Below are positions 11,545-26,500 of a stretch of 64,000 nt of DNA, in pieces. A model generated the notes under the pieces. It had not been told where the DNA came from, made no database searches, and saw nothing but the letters and a program-made list of their open reading frames with translations. The DNA is from Beroe forskalii (taxonomy: Eukaryota > Ctenophora > Nuda > Beroida > Beroidae), in assembly GCA_011033025.1 (NCBI GenBank), contig WFMF01000180.1, positions 285,345 to 349,344 of the forward strand, read 5' to 3'. How positions within the stretch are numbered: the first letter of the stretch is position 1; each line of letters opens with the position of its first letter. The position numbers were made by a program, and so were the translations under genes.

Positions 11545-14500
11545 GTGGGTTTGCTTTCCAGATCCAAGAAACAAACCTCAATAAGGTGGGTTTGCTTTCC
11601 AGATCCTAGAAACAGACCTCAATAAGGTGGGTTTGCTGTTGAGAATGTACACAATATGCATACTTCATTTTAGGTGGACTGGAATATGTGTTTTTTATCA
11701 GATACCTTTTCTGGTAAACAATATTTATTTCAGGTAAACCAAATTTTATTTGAACAGGTTAACAATGTTTATCTGGAACCATGACCATAAAATATACAAA
11801 ATATACCACTGTTTGTTGCTATCAGATTTATATTCTTGTAACATTGAGACATGAAAGCATGAAATGCAGAAAATTGACAGATTTATCTGTCACAGTTTTA
11901 CCCGCATGTATGTATGTATATATTTCGTTGTCAAACACTACTTTGTTTCAAGTTCCATCAACTCTTGTTGAACCCCAAAAAGTGCTCAAATTGTTCGCAC
12001 ACATACATACATTCACTCGGTGCATTCTCCATTAAACATGGAAATATAGTCCTGTTATCATTGTCAAAGTGTACACACTACACAGCTGTCAATGTACTCT
12101 GTAGTAAGACCCTTACGCCAAATAGCAAGCACCATAATTAATTATGTACATTTATGATAATATGTAATATCGCACGACGCATAAATTATATATGTTTCTA
12201 CTACACACCCTTTCTCTTTTCTTCACAGCAGAAATGTCTTCAAAATATTAACCTTATTCAACATGAAATTGTACCTAAGCAGCTCCCATATATATTTTGA
12301 CCCTTGGGATTGTTGCAGCTTAACACTGGTAATGTAAGACGTAGCTAATCGATTGTAATATAGTAGTATAGTAATATTTTACGGGTGTATCGTGTCAACG
12401 GCGTCAAAAAGTTGCCAAATTGGCAACTCTGCCCTACGTTTCTCGGGCTGTAGTTTTAATTTATAACTGTTACTTGTATTTAATAAATTCGCCAATTGAA
12501 CTGTTGATGAGACCGCAAAGAACGACAAATTAGGCACCGACTTCCCCCTGTTAGTTCTCTTCCAACAAGTGCACGTGCGTAATAGCAATACGTCATTATC
12601 AGGGCTCAAAGTAGTGTGTTACTGAGGTGAAAGCGCCAGTTGGGTGCCCGCAGGATTCAAGTCAAGTATCAGAATGTGTGGCAGGGAGAGGGCAGAGAGT
12701 TTGTATGGATTTGGAAAGGCTTGGACTGCGTGAGCATTTCATAGCTCAGTGATATAGCTCTGTGCTCATGGAAGCATGGAGCATAAAGTACATTAATGTA
12801 AATGATAATGATGCCAAATCAGCCGGCTTTCTGGTTTGTTATAAGTGTCTTCACTCCTCAGACCCATCACCAAACATGATGATTATATTTCAACTTTGTT
12901 GATGTTTTAACCTCCACAAACCACTTAAATTTGAATTCTTAGTTTAATAATTTAATAAACTTTTAATAATCAAGCAAGATCCCCATACGATCAGCCATAT
13001 CCCCCATGTTTTCGAGCGAGAAAAAAAGGCTTTAAAGATGATGTCATAACTTTTGATAGAAAGTTAATGGCGTGTTAGCTGTTCAGGTTTATTAATTGGT
13101 TTATCATGTGACTTGTATCTATGCATCTATTTATCTCTTACTACAAAAAATCTTTGAAAATGAACGTATCATGAAATTATTAATTAAAGAATGTATTCTT
13201 TTTGATATAAAAGTCTTTGAATCCGGCCTTTGTGCTGCCCACTGATTGATAGATAATTTGTCGTCATCAACTCACTAACTTGAGACCTGATAATGACGTC
13301 AGCTCTAGTGCATTACATTCTAGCGGGACCTTCCTCGCTCTCTTCGCATGTACCGTTTAAATGCCAAGTGTGCCTTGTGAAGTATCACGTTATCTTGATG
13401 TACATTGTACGATCGCATGTAATTTTAATATCAGTTAAACTATATCATGAAATTAAAGAATGTATTCTCCAAAAAGCCTTCTAGCAACGTGTCACAGCAT
13501 CCAGCCCTTCAGGTTTGTTTTCCAGGATCAAAAGAACTGGACACTCTCTCAGACGTAAACTAGTTGATGCAATAGTCGTATTTCGTGTTCCTTGCAAGAT
13601 GATGAGGACAGCTAACGGCAGTTGTCAATCATACAATATCATTTATTGTTTTTGTGTGTAGAACTTTTTAGATAAACCGAATGTTCGTTTTTCAGATAAT
13701 TTCAAACTTCCGATATTTATAGTCTGGGAGCTCTTGGTCGATGACCATGGCTTTTAGATAAAACTAATTTTAATACCTCTTATGAAATTCTTATCTTAAT
13801 GAATTCTAGTCCCAAAATTTAGAAATGAACATAAATTTATTCAAAAATTAAGATCAATTAAACCTTTTGGAATTAATTCTAATGACTTCTCTTTAAGACT
13901 TAGGTGGTTTCCATTTGCTGTGTTTTCCTAATCTAGTTTATTCTCAGTACTGATATTGTATGATCACATATATCAGCATTTCATTCTTGAGGATTGGGAA
14001 ATGTCATATGTATACAAAGTTTTTACACACCGCACATTGTGTATAGTTGAATAATAAATATGCTCTTGTGGGGAAGCTATGACTCATGGACTGGAGTCCC
14101 AGTATTAGCCTTTCTTAACCTCTCCTGCCCCATCATCCTTATTCCCCCTCATTATCAGATGACCCCTCAAACTTAACCCCCTTCTCCCCTAAGGAGTTGT
14201 TAGATACGAGCAAAAATCGCCAAAAATTACCCCTCTTTACTTCTTTTAGCCATTTAACCCCTCTAACTAGCCAACCCCCTTCTTTAACCCCCTTTTACCC
14301 CTTTCAACCATTTCCCCTCAACCTAACCCCTTTCTATCTCTTGTAGATCCATCTCCCGTGTAGTAGTAACCCCCTTTCTCCCCCTTTGACTCCTCAGCCT
14401 CACCCCCTTTCTCCCTTCAACCTAACCCCCTTTAGGCTTTAACCCCTCAGCGTAACCCACTCCCTCTCACAGGTGCAGGATTACGATGAATCCAACCCTC

Positions 14501-17500
14501 CTGAGATAGTGGTGGTTATCAAGCCGTGGAGCTCCCTGCTGGAGATGTCCCCGCAAACCGTAGTGCTCGTGTTCCACGCTTTTAAACCCGTTACTTGGCG
14601 TGTTTACACCGAGCACATACCGCTAACTACCAACTTTATCATTAAGGTTAGTAGTGGGGAGTAATACTGAACTGTATTGTCAAAGAATTAATTATAGTCG
14701 GCCACAGCTATTTCCGGTCGGGGTATTATCCGGTTCCATGATCTCAGCTGTCACTGTATACCTTCGATAATGAACTCGGCACGCCTCGTCCATTATCCAA
14801 CTTAATAACTTACACAGTCTAGGCTGTCGCCTCGACCTTGTTAGTTGCGGTATATGAACACAACTTCGAAATATTGTAATCGCTTATTGTATAAGTTTGC
14901 TTATCATGAGATGTGCCTGTGTTTGGTTGAAACTTGTTAAGTTTTAGAGCCCCATATATATTCACATAGTTTTGTAGTGTTGAGAAGGGAGCAACCTTGA
15001 ATTTGATTACTCAGAACTCAAGGAACAGTCGCTGGCACCAATTTAATAGCTTTAGCTGCCCGGCAGCGATTGCTACGTACTTGTTATTAAGGGGACTTAA
15101 TTTTTCTCAATTACTTAGCGCGAAATTTTGCACTGTTTCCCTCCTTCCTTAAACATTTGACTCCTGGATGCCAGCCAGAAAGAATTCCGCCATTTCCGGT
15201 GTCTTTAAAGACAAAAACGACACTAATAGTCGATTATTGTTGTATTTAGAGCCAGCTGGAATTGTTGAATAGAATTTAAATACTGTATGAAAAAGCCGTA
15301 AAATTTGCCTATAAAATGCGTCCTGATTGAAAGATCAACCGCTCCGACTGTCCCGAGAGCCAGATATACGATGATATGCCAGATAATCCGACCTTTATGT
15401 GTCAAAGATACGGGGCTTTATGTGTCAAAGATACGGGTCAAGTCACCGGGTCTCTGGATCCCCCCTTCTACCCCGCGATATTACATCATTATATTCCTTT
15501 GTTTACATGTGGTGATCTGAGTGGGTTCACGGCAGCAGGATTAAACATATTGTATTATAATATAAATCTCTATTCCATGATCTCTGAATACACATATATT
15601 ATATTATACGTAATAAACTAGATAATATATGTTGTACAGCCATATTCCCAGTTGTTATTATTCGGAATATAAACCAGATAATATGTACAGCCATATTCCC
15701 AGTTGTTGGCGTCCCAATTATTTATCCTAAGCCGGGTAATTACCCTTCTCCGGCTCACTGTGACCTTGCTCCCATTTGGGGGAGCGGGGTAAGTTAATTA
15801 AACAATTAAGCACCCTTTGAAATACCCTAATGGATATGAGGTGAGGTTGGCGGCTGAAAAACGATAGGCTTATCGTACCTAGTGCCGACACTCTTGAAAC
15901 TCTATATCATTTCACCCGGCGCTCATTGGTTGGAATCAGGTCATGTGACCCGTCTTCCTGGCATCTGATTGGCTGCCAGGAGACGGATTGACGTCGTACA
16001 CCGTATGATTGACACTGGGGATGGATTGTAGTATATTTCTGGCAATTCATTAGCCGGAATCCCACCATCCGTAGGAACTGCCCGGCAATTTCTTGCTATA
16101 ACGGGGGAGCCGCTCCAAACGATCGTAGCTCAGCCACTTCACCGAGCTATACTACATTCATAGCTGTCAAATGGGTCAATTTACAGCCAATTCTCACTAG
16201 CTGGCAACTTCTTTAGAACTTAACATTAAGATAGGTCTGAAAGACCGTATGAGGACTGATAAGCTTCTCAGATGGAGAGTGGCTATGCCGGAAGAGCCAA
16301 ATCTAAGTCCACTTTTTGGATATAATAAGCCACTCCGAGCAACTTGACACTTCCTGGTCATTTCTTGCTCTTTCATAAGTCCATAATCGCCATGATATCA
16401 ATTGGTATGATATCAACCATGCAAATTTTACAGGCCTCTAGTTACATCAATATCTCAATCATTTTCGGTCGGATAATGTGTTACTTCGATACGTGGGTTC
16501 TAGACCTCGAGATTTAGCTTTGAAATGATATTCAGCGCAATCGGTCTTCAAATACGGTCGCTGGAGGCCGTTAGAAATTCGGCCACAAAATGCTTGTAGA
16601 AATAAAGAAATGCGTGATTTCCGATAAATTCACGCTAGACTATCGGTGTTTCCGACTGCATTTCCGGGTGATTTTGTGGGTCTGACATGCGTAGGTCCGA
16701 GATTGAGTGGGGTCCCAATTGTACAGAAGGTTACTATCCCAAAACGTCCAACGGTTTTTGGGTTTTATACACACACGATTCCTTTTTACCAACATCTCTG
16801 GGTTCATTTAGGCTCCATACATTTTACGAATTATTCCACCGGCACTCCGCTCTCCTACTCAAACCGGCGGATGCCTGTTACGTTACTATGACAGTTTGGA
16901 ACGGAGCGTGGGTTAGGATTTATTAATGCCCACGGTATATTATCTGTGGAGGAGGAGGAGATTGCGTGCGGAGATACACGGGAAAAATGTCGGACGTTTC
17001 TGTTTCTGCTGCACATGATGCACGCTCGCAGGGAAATGACACGGGACTTATGAGTTGTGGAAATTAGGATGCGCAGAAGGGATACGCGAGTTTTTGTCAT
17101 CAAATCGCCATTTTAAGACATGATAATGACGTCAATATGCAAGAGAAGTGGTGTGTTCTGTCGTTGCTGTGATCATTCTAAACTGAGTGTTCCACCTGAG
17201 CATCATTTAAGAGAGCCCAGCTTTTGAAGGCTGAAATGTTTTAGCAAAAAGAGAGAAAATCATATCATTACGAACAGCACATATTATTATAGAGAAATGT
17301 GACGGTTTTTTGAGAGAATATTATGTTTGCTTGTTTGACGGAATGGCCTGTTTTTTGTCATTATCATGGGGAAAAGATCATACAAAATTTGGTGATGAGT
17401 TGTGGAAGAATTGTGAAATTGTCATATCTTTTTGAGATGTACTACGTGCCTTGAAACCAAATTAGGATCATCTTCTTTTCTCCAGAAGCAGAAAAGTTCA

Positions 17501-20500
17501 CCCAAAGAGCTTAAAATAAAAGTGTAAAAAGTCTTATTAAAATGGCAATTCCATTCCAATTTCTTTCGATAAATAACTTGAATTTTTATTGAAAACAACT
17601 TTGGACTTCCTTATATGTGTTGAGTGTTCTGTGCTAGAGTTCTAACAAGACTCAACTCGAGTGTTGCTATAGAAGTATAGACCTAAGACCGTAAAAATAT
17701 ATACTCAGGAGAGAATGCATGACGTCATCATCAGGGAATAAAATGGTGAATTAGTGAGCTGGAACGGTTTGCGCGCGAGTGTGCTGACCGTGACTTCATC
17801 ACAACTTCATCACAACTGGAAGGAATATTAAGCTATCTAAAAGTACGTGTAACAGGTTACATATAACTTGTCAGATAGTAATTCGAGGTTCAGGTTTCAT
17901 TTCTAGTGCCGAGCACTGCAGCTATTAAATGCAATACTACCCTTCACACCCTTGGAAATTGAAATATACTGCTGCATTCGTAGTTTTTCTACGATGTAAT
18001 GCACCAAAAACCATGCCTTATTTCGTACAACGAGATATACCTGCATGTAGAATGTCCAAAAAATACACTGGGGAGGAAAATGATCAGCTCTTCGAGACGA
18101 ATCGAATGCAATCGAATCTTCCTCGGTTCAAATTTCGATTTTTGGACGCCATTTTTGCTCCGAGGCCTCACATCGGCAAAATTGGACATATGAACTCCAA
18201 ACAGCCGTCAAAATGATGGTTCATATCCTACCCACCCTGGACAACACCTGTCCCAAAATCGTGTTTTTTAAATAACAGGGGTGAACACGCCCACTCCCCT
18301 GAAAATTTTAAGAATCTGCCGGTTTAGGAATATGCCGTTTGTGGACTTTTTACAAATTTGGAAAGGCCGGAAGGACATTTTCGATTCATTAGAGCTACAT
18401 TCACATTCACTCATTTATATTAACTCATTAACATTCACTCATTTACATTTCACTCAATAAGAATGCTGTAGGGAGTTTTGAACGACCCCTGACTTTATTC
18501 ACAACTGTGATCGGTGTATGCATCAGGGTAGAAATACTGAAATAGACGTTTGAAAACAGACACTTTTCAATAATATACTACTATACAGTGCAGTTGAGTA
18601 GACATTCTCCCAAATCTTCCTAGAACTATGCTCTTGATCGGACAGGTCTCGACTGTTCAGCTGACATAACTCGCATGTATGTATGATTGTATGAACCTGA
18701 GACAGCTCACGCACCAACTATGCAATATGCATTACAAACCTATGCTGGGCCCGCGCTTTTTTTGTTCACAATTTCTAACCTTCACCTCCCTTAACAAATC
18801 ATAAAAGAACCTTTGAAGAATATCCTCTTATCAAACCTTTCAGAGTATTAGCTCATATTTACATTTTGATTAATATCTTTGAATGCACCATACTGTGCTT
18901 AGGGGGGATGAAGCTTTGCACAAACATACACACACAAACAAACATACAAACAAACAAACCTACAAACAAACACGCACACACACACACACACACACACGCA
19001 CAATACAGAGATCTCTCCGAGAGTAGATTGGTGACACAGTCAGAGTGGCGGTGATACAGGCCATTGATATATCCATTAGTAACTCGTTATTTATATATGT
19101 TCTGTACTACCTGTGAAGGGAAGCTATCATCAAACAATACGTACTGATATTATAAACAATATATACATGCAGCACACGAATAAAATAGACAATTCCACCT
19201 CACCAGTTTACCAAGTTAGCCTATGATAATGACGCTCTAACTTCCAGATATACCTCGAGTGCCAATAAAACCGTTTGTCATATATCCAGCTATCCACGAT
19301 TTCTCCATTATGTAATAATATGTTCTATGTACCCATTGGATCCATTGGTCGTGCGGAATATATTGTGTTGGACTTTTCCAATATATATAGGGTACTGTGT
19401 CGGAAGAAAATAGGAAGAAAGCCTTGTTATATAGATGGAATGTGACATCATTATCATGCATTAAAATGGTGTGTTGATGACGTTAAACCCTGCTGCTGTA
19501 TTCCTCCTCGGTAATATGTTATGCAATCTTAGTGTATCGCATAATATATGCATGCCTGTATTATATATCCTGTATATACGTTAGACCATATCATAGATCA
19601 TTCGTGTCCTGTTCATCAGTCAGAACACCAATTATAGTTGATGGGGGCTGGGGTCGGACGGAGCCATAGTCAATGATTATTCCAGTGCATTTCAGGGCAT
19701 TCCAGGGAATTTCAGGGAACCAATTGTGCAAATAAGGAGTGAGTATGGTTAGCAAGTTTTCAAATCACACACAGGGCACAGTTTATTTCCAAGAAACGAT
19801 TCGAGATAGCCAGTATCTGCATAATATAGCTATGGGTACAGGGTCAGGCACTGTTGAGGCATAATAAAATGTGCTTTTACTTTGCGGATCCATTCGAGAA
19901 TTCTATTGTGATGTCCTTATGGAGACAGATTTTGGCAGCTGAAATTTAAGTATATCGTACCATGCCCGGTTTTTGGAATTCCGTGTGCGAAAAAGCGGGA
20001 AAGCAAAATCCGGTTGAAAATCCGCGGTTTTCCGGGTGAAAAACCGAGTACGTGATTTTTCGTACTTCATGAAATAGGAAAGAGCTCGAAAAACCGGAGA
20101 TTGCCGGAAGTACTTTGGACTAACCTTGGCTGGAGATTCAATTAACGCAATCAACGTGTACAGCACTGTAGATCATATTTACTAAACTGAAATTTAAAGC
20201 TCACTGCATATCTTTCTTTTAAAGTCATGAATCATTGGTGTAAGTGAAATATTTAAAAGTAACTCTATGTTTCACTGTATAACATATTGTAATGAGACCT
20301 TTATAAGGTCATTATTTGCTAAAAATGGGGACATCTGTGCAAAAATTATTTACAAAGGTTTTAGTGTTGGAATGTGTTCTAATGGGTCCCATGAAGGTCT
20401 CCAAAGAGTGTTAAGGTTCTACCCCTTGAGGAAATTTCAGGAGGGCCACGCCCTTTTTGACCGTGGGAAATTTTGGTGAAAAATCGAAAATCCAAGTTTA

Positions 20501-23500
20501 CATTCATATAAGTCATGTGGGTACTCTAAACCTATGTTTTCTGGGACGGGGAATCGATTCCAAGCATAATCTAAGCGCTATCGATTTTTCTTGACCCATT
20601 TTCGACCACGCCCATTTTTTGCTATGCAATTTTTGAGGCCAAAATGCGATTTCTCAATGATTCACAATATATGGCTTGTGAGTACTCTAAACCTATGTTT
20701 TCTGGGACGGGGAATCGATTCCAAGCATTATGTAAGCGCTATTGACCTTTCTTGACCCATTTCTGACCACGCCCACTTTTTGCGTACATGAAGTTTTTGA
20801 GGCCAAAATGTCATTTCTCGATGATTCACAATGTATGGCATGTGGGTACTCAAAACTCATGTTTTCTGGCATGGGGAATCGATTCCAAGCATAATCTAAG
20901 TGCTATCGACCTTTCTTGACCCATTTCTGACCACGCCCACTTTTTTGTGTATGGAAGTTGTGAGGCCAAAATGTAATTTCTCGATAATTCACAATATATG
21001 GCTTGTGGGTACTCTAAACCCATGTTTTCTGGGACGGGGAATCGATTCCGAGCATTATCTAAGCGCTATTGACCTTTTTTGGCCATATCTGATCACGCTC
21101 ACTCTTTGAGTACATGGAATTCTTGAGGCCAAAATGCCATTTCTCGTTGAAAAAGGCATGTGGTTTGATCTAAAGACATGAGGGTGATCTGAACGGAAAC
21201 CAACTTTTCCTGAGGCAGTGAGGCGGGTAATCTATTTCATATTCATTATTTACTTCCATGAACATTTCCAAGCCGATTCCAGGTCACGCCCATTATTCAA
21301 TTATTGTGCATATAGAATATATTTAGGCCGAAACCGGCGAAATATTATTTTCTGATTATGATTCGAGAGACATATTATGACGATGATTATTTCGATCCCA
21401 ATCGCCATCCCACTATCCCAGCTCTGACGACCATTTCTGACCCATTTCTCAGAAATGGTCGAAATGGTATGAGTATTCAAGAAGACATCCCACATACAAA
21501 AAGAAGAGGCTGTCAGAAATTTTCTGACAGCCCTTCTTTTTGTATGTGGGATGTCTTCTTGAATACTCATACTTTATGGTTGTTCTGTCCAGAAATCTTC
21601 ACACGAGAGTGAACCCTGTGTCAGCATCATCAGAGAAATGATCATCTGGTGAGAGTAAACACCAGTATTGGAATCGAATACTCATCCTGCATGCTGAGCT
21701 AATCCATCAGTCAGATACACTGATACAAGTCCTGGACCCTGATACTTCTCAAATATCAACTCTCTAAATCCTCCTTACCCATAACTATGCTTCCATCTAT
21801 CTGGAAGCCCATCTTGGATCCTCAATTGTCAACTGCCACTGTCGGATGTATTTAGACCATCCTACCATCCTTTACATTGGCCTGATTTCTATTTAAAAAA
21901 GAAGGATCGCCAGCTAGACTGACGTCATGGCTGAATCGTGACTTGTAGTGAACCTCTACTTACTAGAACACACATGACTCAGCAGGACCACAAACATCAG
22001 TGACTCATTCAAAGAGACACTCCAACTTCACCTTCTATAACTTCGTGTCCACCTTGCAGTTAAAGTTAAGCAGACATCCATAGACTACAAAATCACATCC
22101 TTCCGCCTGAAGAGACGGCTTGGTCTGTATATATGATGAGTAAAGTACTCATAAAATGATAGGAAGTACCTTGCAACAGTTTAAGTTACATGCAGTTACC
22201 TCGACTTCAATTCCACAGTTGGGAACTTGAGTTTGTTGACGAACCAGATTCCACCCTGGTTTCATGTACCTAAGTCAAACTAAGCCATACAAACTGTCTA
22301 GGATTTTTCATTCGTGGCCTTCCGAAATTCGAATTTAACGAGGTACTTAGGTATGGTCGACCACTCGACCATACCTAAGGAAGTCAGTACTTCAGTTTAG
22401 TCGGAAATTCACGACTGACCAAAGGCATAGTCAGACCATGTACCTTAGATACATGGTCGACTGGTCGTGTAGTCTACACATATCTCTGGCCCATACCTTT
22501 AAGCCTTTGAGTAGATGAAAGCTAGATGGATTCTCAGTCGGCAAAAATTGGGGCGGGAAGGGAGGTTGATGCAACCAAATTACTTGATTAAGATTCACTG
22601 ACCATTTTGGTCTAACTCCTACTGAGTCCTTTGCTTACCCATTCACTCGGTCAGACTGTTTGCGGAATCCGGATTAGAGTTTCGCCAGAATTGCCTTGAT
22701 GAAAATATGGAAATGGCATTGTTCTATGAGGTCAGTGAAGAAGGCCAATGACTAGGATGGTCCAAACTTGCTTCTTCAAACTTTAAAAGTTCAACAGCAG
22801 CGCTCGAGAGTTAACGGAGAAAACAGTGGAACTGTTAGCATCCAGATTCCAGATAGAAAGGAGTAAGTAAAAAGATTGCATGACATTTAAAAAGTCGAAT
22901 TATCGAAAATGGCTGGGCGTTGTCAGAAATTGGGCATGAATTGTTAATAGCTCTTATATCATGTATGAAGGATCGATTCTCCATCCCAAAAAACATAGGA
23001 TTAGAGTACCCACAAGCCATATATAGTAAATTATCGAAAAATTATGACGTTTTGGCCTCAAGAATTCCATGAACGCATAAAGTGGGCGCGGTAAGAAATG
23101 GGTCAAGAAATGTCAATAGCGCTTAGATAATGCTTGGAATCGATTCCCCGTCCCAGAAAACATAGGTTTGGAGTACCCACATGCCATACCATATTGTGAA
23201 TCATCGAGAAATGACATTTCAGCCTCAAGAACTTCATGTATGCAAAAAGTGGGTGTGGTCAGAAATGGGTCAAGAAAGGTCGGTAGCACTTAGATAATGC
23301 TTGGAATCGATTCCCCGTCCCGGAGAACATAGGTTTAGAGTACCCATATGCCATATATTGTGAATCATCGAGAAATGACATTTCAACCTCAAGAACTTCA
23401 TTTATGCAAAAAGTGGGCGTGGTCAGGAATGGGTCAAGAAAGTCAGTGCTAGATAATGCTTGGAATCGATTCCCCGTCCCAGAAAACATAGGTTTAGAGG

Positions 23501-26500
23501 TCGATAGCGCTTAGATAATGCTTGGAATCGATTCTCCGTCCCAGAAAACATAGGTTTAGAGTACCCACATGACTTATATGAATGTAAACTTGGATTTTCG
23601 ATTTTTCACCAAAATTTCCCGCGGTCAAAAAAGGGCGTGGCCCTCCTGAAATTTCCTCAAGGGGTAGAACCTTAACACTCTTTGGAGACCTTCATGAGAC
23701 CCATTAGAACACATTCCAACACTAAAACCTTTGTAAATAATTTTGCACAGACTACATATATTATATGTTCTTGGCTGGATCCTCCTATGAGTCATGATTT
23801 ATACTATAATCTGTATAATAATCTCTATATATTTTATATATAATATTTATATATCCCTAATGTAATGTCCTAATTTGATGCATATTTATGGCGTTTTATA
23901 AATCAATTAAAGCGAACTCTGTGACTTGATGGAGATGATGGGCCGGGTGGAGGAGAAACCTCAAAGACCACTTTGCGTACGCTGCCTTCTTAACACAGAC
24001 TGTTTTCCGTCACCAACTCCCGCATTCTAAGTCCTGATTATGACGTCACTAGTCACTATCCAACCTCCAGTTGTGGTCAGCACGTCACGTAAGTTGTGTG
24101 ATTCATCTCATCCCTGGAGTGAGAAAAGAAAGGAGGAAGGGGTCTGATTTATTGATTATTGGAGGAGAAGTCACGTCCTAATCAGCCAGCCGGCCCAGCG
24201 TCACAACTCATACTGCCTTTCCTGAACATCTCATCATACACTCAGATTTATTTGAATAAGAAACTGAGCGTACGATTGTGAAGAACAGTTAAAAATTGAG
24301 CCTAGTTTTTTTTGGAAAAATTTAGAAACTTCGCCGATTTAATTAAGAAATTAAGAAACTTTTGGCCCTATAGAATTTCATTATTTCAATGTTTGGTACG
24401 GAAGTATATAATCTTATGATAATATTATGTTATTAAAAAACATTGAATTTGTAAGGAATAACAATTAAATTCTTATATTGAGGTAGAGTTTGTTAATATA
24501 GCTACCTGAGCTTACGCGGTACAGGAACATTGCTGTTAAGAGTGTAAGGGGAGCTCTTTGACTGTAACGATGTAAAAGTTAAATTCAGGAAATTCTAGCT
24601 ATTTCTACAAGGGGTCCCAGTAGAACTCTCTGCAATTGAGAGTTGCCATCCATCCCTGGATGTGGCGGTCTGTTGGATATTGCACCAAAAAAAGGCTCCG
24701 ACGGACCTGCAGGGCCCCGGTGTTGGAAATCCGTGCCCGAATCAACAGAGCTCTGTAGCACTTGGGAAGATGGGGACCGTGAATGGGAATGAGCCCCGAG
24801 ATACATCAGCAAAGCCTGGTAGCAGGTCTTTGAAGAGGAGTCATAAAATTATATTGCTGGGACCTTATGGAAATCTAATTGCCAGAGTTTTGACACGTTT
24901 TGAATGGGCAGATTTTATGGTAAAATGTTCGAAAAGTTTCTTGACGATTTCTTGCACGCAAAGTTGAGTGATTTTGTGAAAGGTTCTAATGCTGTAATTC
25001 ATGTTAAAAATATTTTTGACGTTTAGTTCCGATTTTGTTACAGACAAGCTGGAATTAGTGAAATTAATCCGTTTCGCGTAATGTTTTTAAAACCGATAAT
25101 TCGATGAAGTTTTAAAACTTAATTATCGAAATATAACGTGTTTTCCATGACCAATGTTTCGAAATACTGAAATATTTTGTCGGTCTCGCTGCATAGCTTA
25201 ATTTTAAAAGTTCTTGGGAACGCTCGAGAATACGGGGAAATTTTCGACCGAAGTCTAAAAGCTAGATATTTCTTAGCATACAGAGTATGATGATAAAACA
25301 ATTTTTTGGATAACCAAAAATCCCACGGTTAGTCACTAGGATTTTTCCTCGTTCATTTTTACATAACACCTCTCCCTGCTATAGTAAGGTCACGTTTTGA
25401 AAATCACTTGATCATAGTGGTTTTTTAGCACTGTAGTTGCACTTGTTAAAAAATGTAACTGTTTTACCGTGCATAATGGGTATAAACTTATAAAGGAAAA
25501 CTGCGCAAACCTTCTTAAAAGTTGCATAATTCATCCTTTTACTCTTTGATTAGAAACATTAAAAGTAGTAAAATCAGAATTATTCAAAATATGTAGCCAT
25601 AGATCCATTCCATCAATCCAGCGTTAGACAACCAGTCTAAAATAAAAATACCAGGGCCAGACAACATTTCCCAGAGTTGAAGAATTGAAGAATGAAGACG
25701 CTGAACTACCCAATTTCCAACCGTGAACCTTCAACATATTTTGATACTATATAAACAAAGTAGCTTTAAAATATAAATTATGGGTTCATTCACTACAACA
25801 TGACAAACTTTAACCCGAGATTTGCCTGTTTACAAAGATCAGCTATCCAATATATAATAGCTAGAGGTTAACCTATCCAAGGTTGACAGTGGGTAAATCT
25901 GAATTTGGGGAATTACTGCACCCAACCAACCACTAAATTCTACATTATCAAGTTATAAATATACCAAGGAACGAATGATTTATAGTATACATAGTTGATT
26001 TGCCTGTTCAGAATATTATATCCATGACAATTGTAAATTTGCAAAACCAAACAGTTAGACATGTATTAGTTTAACCAAAGCATTCAACTTGGTCCTCAAA
26101 TACTAAATAATATGTTACTCTAGATTATCAGGAAATCTACATTATTTCTCTGCTCAATGTACAGATCCTCCACCATGATGCAAATCATGATGTTTTGGTT
26201 AATCACCCAAACCCAGGGCTGTAGTATTTACAAATATAATTGATATGACAATGTCCAGTTTATATTTACGATCATGCCAACAAATCAACTACATTGTGAC
26301 CGTAGAAGAAGAAGATGCATAATTTAAAAGCCTACAGAATTTAAATATAATATATGCCGTGTTGATGATGCTATTATCAAGATTCAACAATCAACACGAT
26401 TTAATATTGTGCGTTGATGATAATGACTATTATTCACATGTCCCGTTCATGTCGCCCAGTTGAATAAAGAGATTGGAATTACAATCCCATCAGTAAACGA

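Noticed and set aside
16646-16926. Two overlapping open frames of about 80 codons, considered as an extra receptor exon
   Set aside because: The flanking receptor exons join in phase and read continuously without it, and no acceptor/donor pair frames it.
18999-20166. Scattered frames of 60-90 codons in the large intron
   Set aside because: No homology, splice sites or composition change; chance frames.
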